Positions 62,791 through 64,000 of a DNA stretch of 64,000 nt are shown piece after piece. Source of the DNA: Paenibacillus sp. FSL M7-0420 (GTDB lineage Bacteria; Bacillota; Bacilli; Paenibacillales; Paenibacillaceae); contig NZ_JBBOCJ010000001.1 of assembly GCF_038002345.1 (NCBI RefSeq), positions 3,720,001 through 3,784,000 of the forward strand, written 5' to 3'. A model generated the notes under the pieces. That model was not told where the DNA came from and did not search any database. It saw only the letters and a program-made list of their open reading frames with translations. Both the position numbers and the translations under genes were made by a program. Each line of letters begins with the position of its first letter. The stretch's first letter is position 1.

Positions 62791-63996
62791 CTACTCTAGC
62801 TCCAGTCCCTTCGTTTCTTTCCCCAGAAACAGGACCGCCAGAGCGCCGATTACAATCGTGACGAAGAAGATCATGAAGATGGAGCCGATCCCGACCGCCT
62901 TGCCGACCAACAGGCCAACCAGTGTTGGGGCAATAATGCCGCCAATCCGTCCAAAGGAGGTGGCAAGTCCGGCGCCTGTGGAACGGATCTTAGTCGGATA
63001 CAGCTCAGGCGTGTAAGCATACATCCCGCCCCAGGCTCCCAGGTTGAAGAACGACAGGCAGATTCCGGCAGCCATCAGCATGCCCTCGGTCGTTGAATTG
63101 CCGAACCAGGCAGCGCTAACGGCTGTCAACAGCAGGTAGATGACCAGTACGAACTTGCGGCCGTATTTCTCGATGAAATAAGCGGCGGTGAAGTACCCCG
63201 GCAGCTGGGCGAGTGTCATGATCAGCACATACTCGAAGCTTTTGACCAGACTGAAGCCCTTCAGCACCATTACCGTCGGCAGCCACAGGAACATGCCATA
63301 ATAAGAGAAGACCACGGTGAACCACAGAATCCACAGCATGATGGTCGAGCGGCGGTACTCTGCCGACCAGACTGCCGCTACACGCTTCTTCAAGGGCACT
63401 GGAGGAGCTTTCTTGATCTCCGCGAACTTCGGTGAGTCATCGATTGCCCTGCGCAGATAGAGCGCATATAGCGCCGGTACCGCCCCGATGGCGAAGGCGA
63501 CCCGCCAGCCGTAATCCGGAATGACGAAGTACGCAATCAGCGCCGACAGAATCCAGCCGAGCGCCCAGAAGCTCTCCAGCAGCACCACAGCCCGGCCTCT
63601 TTCCTTGACCGGCATGCTCTCGGATACCAGTGTCGAAGCCACCGGCAGCTCTCCGCCCAGCCCGAAGCCGGCAATGAAGCGCAGCACACATAATACTGCA
63701 TAACCTGCGGCGAATGCCGACAGTCCGCTTGCAATCGAGAAGATCAGCAGCGTCCAGAGCAGCACCGATTTGCGGCCGAAGCGGTCCGCCATAATTCCGG
63801 CTGCGGCTGCACCGACCGCCATCCCTACCGAGTTAATGCTGGTTAAATAGCCGATCTTTTCCGGTCCCAGCGACCATTCCTTGGCTAATGCAGCCACGAC
63901 GAACGAGATCATCCCTACGTCCATTGCGTCGAACATCCAGCTTAGACCTGCACTGAAGAGCAGCTTCCGCTGCTTCCGATTCTGCAGCAGCGACAT
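62791..63996 (-). CDS. MFS transporter, NiaP/YceI-like
   Basis: A 401-residue major-facilitator protein with twelve membrane helices. Features are the DRFGRKS loop after helix 2, the WMFDAMDVGMISF first helix, GFGLGGELPVAS in helix 4 and ELYPTKIRSTGAG before helix 11. These resemble the aromatic-acid/niacin group (NiaP, YceI). The substrate is unproven. The start lies 4 bases from the window edge, so a longer N-terminus beyond the window is possible. Confidence 0.8.
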   Translation of the reverse strand: MSLLQNRKQRKLLFSAGLSWMFDAMDVGMISFVVAALAKEWSLGPEKIGYLTSINSVGMAVGAAAAGIMADRFGRKSVLLWTLLIFSIASGLSAFAAGYAVLCVLRFIAGFGLGGELPVASTLVSESMPVKERGRAVVLLESFWALGWILSALIAYFVIPDYGWRVAFAIGAVPALYALYLRRAIDDSPKFAEIKKAPPVPLKKRVAAVWSAEYRRSTIMLWILWFTVVFSYYGMFLWLPTVMVLKGFSLVKSFEYVLIMTLAQLPGYFTAAYFIEKYGRKFVLVIYLLLTAVSAAWFGNSTTEGMLMAAGICLSFFNLGAWGGMYAYTPELYPTKIRSTGAGLATSFGRIGGIIAPTLVGLLVGKAVGIGSIFMIFFVTIVIGALAVLFLGKETKGLELE

Positions 63997-64000
63997 TTGA

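Overview
The window looks like chromosome of a Paenibacillus-type Bacillota. The evidence is strong AGGAGG ribosome binding sites, an S-layer-homology (SLH) surface protein, YesM/YesN-type two-component pairs beside sugar ABC transporters, a YtrA-type GntR/ABC operon, and genus-style intergenic repeats. I saw no rRNA, tRNA, CRISPR array or intact insertion sequence.

Layout. 1-2.1 kb: 3' part of an MGT-type glycosyltransferase, a DUF4259 gene and a non-coding stretch. 2.2-7.5 kb: a 1,778-residue secreted esterase made of two ~700-residue tandem copies (CBM9-like, beta repeat, Ig-like, alpha/beta hydrolase) and three SLH modules. 7.66-22.03 kb: a tightly overlapping 14-gene biosynthetic operon (below). 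22.1-35.7 kb: a broken PAP2 gene, a DHFR-family gene, a large hybrid histidine kinase, an NlpC/P60 peptidase, a GH2 glycosidase with a divergent AraC regulator, TetR/MDR genes, an L7/L12-like membrane protein and a YtrA-regulated ABC operon. 35.7-42 kb: a bacteriophytochrome with a degenerate GGDEF domain, small ORFs, GrpB-like, murI and GNAT genes. 42.1-48.5 kb and 56.0-62.6 kb: two loci of identical order (solute-binding protein, two permeases, YesM-type kinase, YesN-type regulator), each probably sensing and importing a sugar or oligosaccharide. Between them, 50.0-55.4 kb, lies a three-gene TerB-N/TerB-C, BrxD-like ATPase and Lhr-like helicase operon, a candidate defence or DNA-processing module. 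The window ends in an MFS transporter.

The most interesting region is the 14-gene operon. It carries petrobactin-type genes for making, activating, carrying and transferring 3,4-dihydroxybenzoate (asbF, asbC, asbD and asbE-like). It also carries genes like the butirosin side-chain machinery: an ATP-grasp ligase, carrier proteins, a BtrK/SbnH/PvsE-type PLP decarboxylase and BtrH-type acyltransferases. A second acyl-AMP ligase, a PaaK-like ligase, a GT4 glycosyltransferase and an ABC exporter complete it. It has no IucA/IucC-type synthetase, no NRPS or PKS, and no Fur box that I can see, so petrobactin itself is not the expected product. My inference is a glycosylated catechol-amide or ester built from three carrier proteins, three adenylate-forming enzymes and three Cys-His-Asp acyltransferases. 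asbF appears to start at a CTG codon. Identities were assigned by reading the translations and recalling families; no database search was run.
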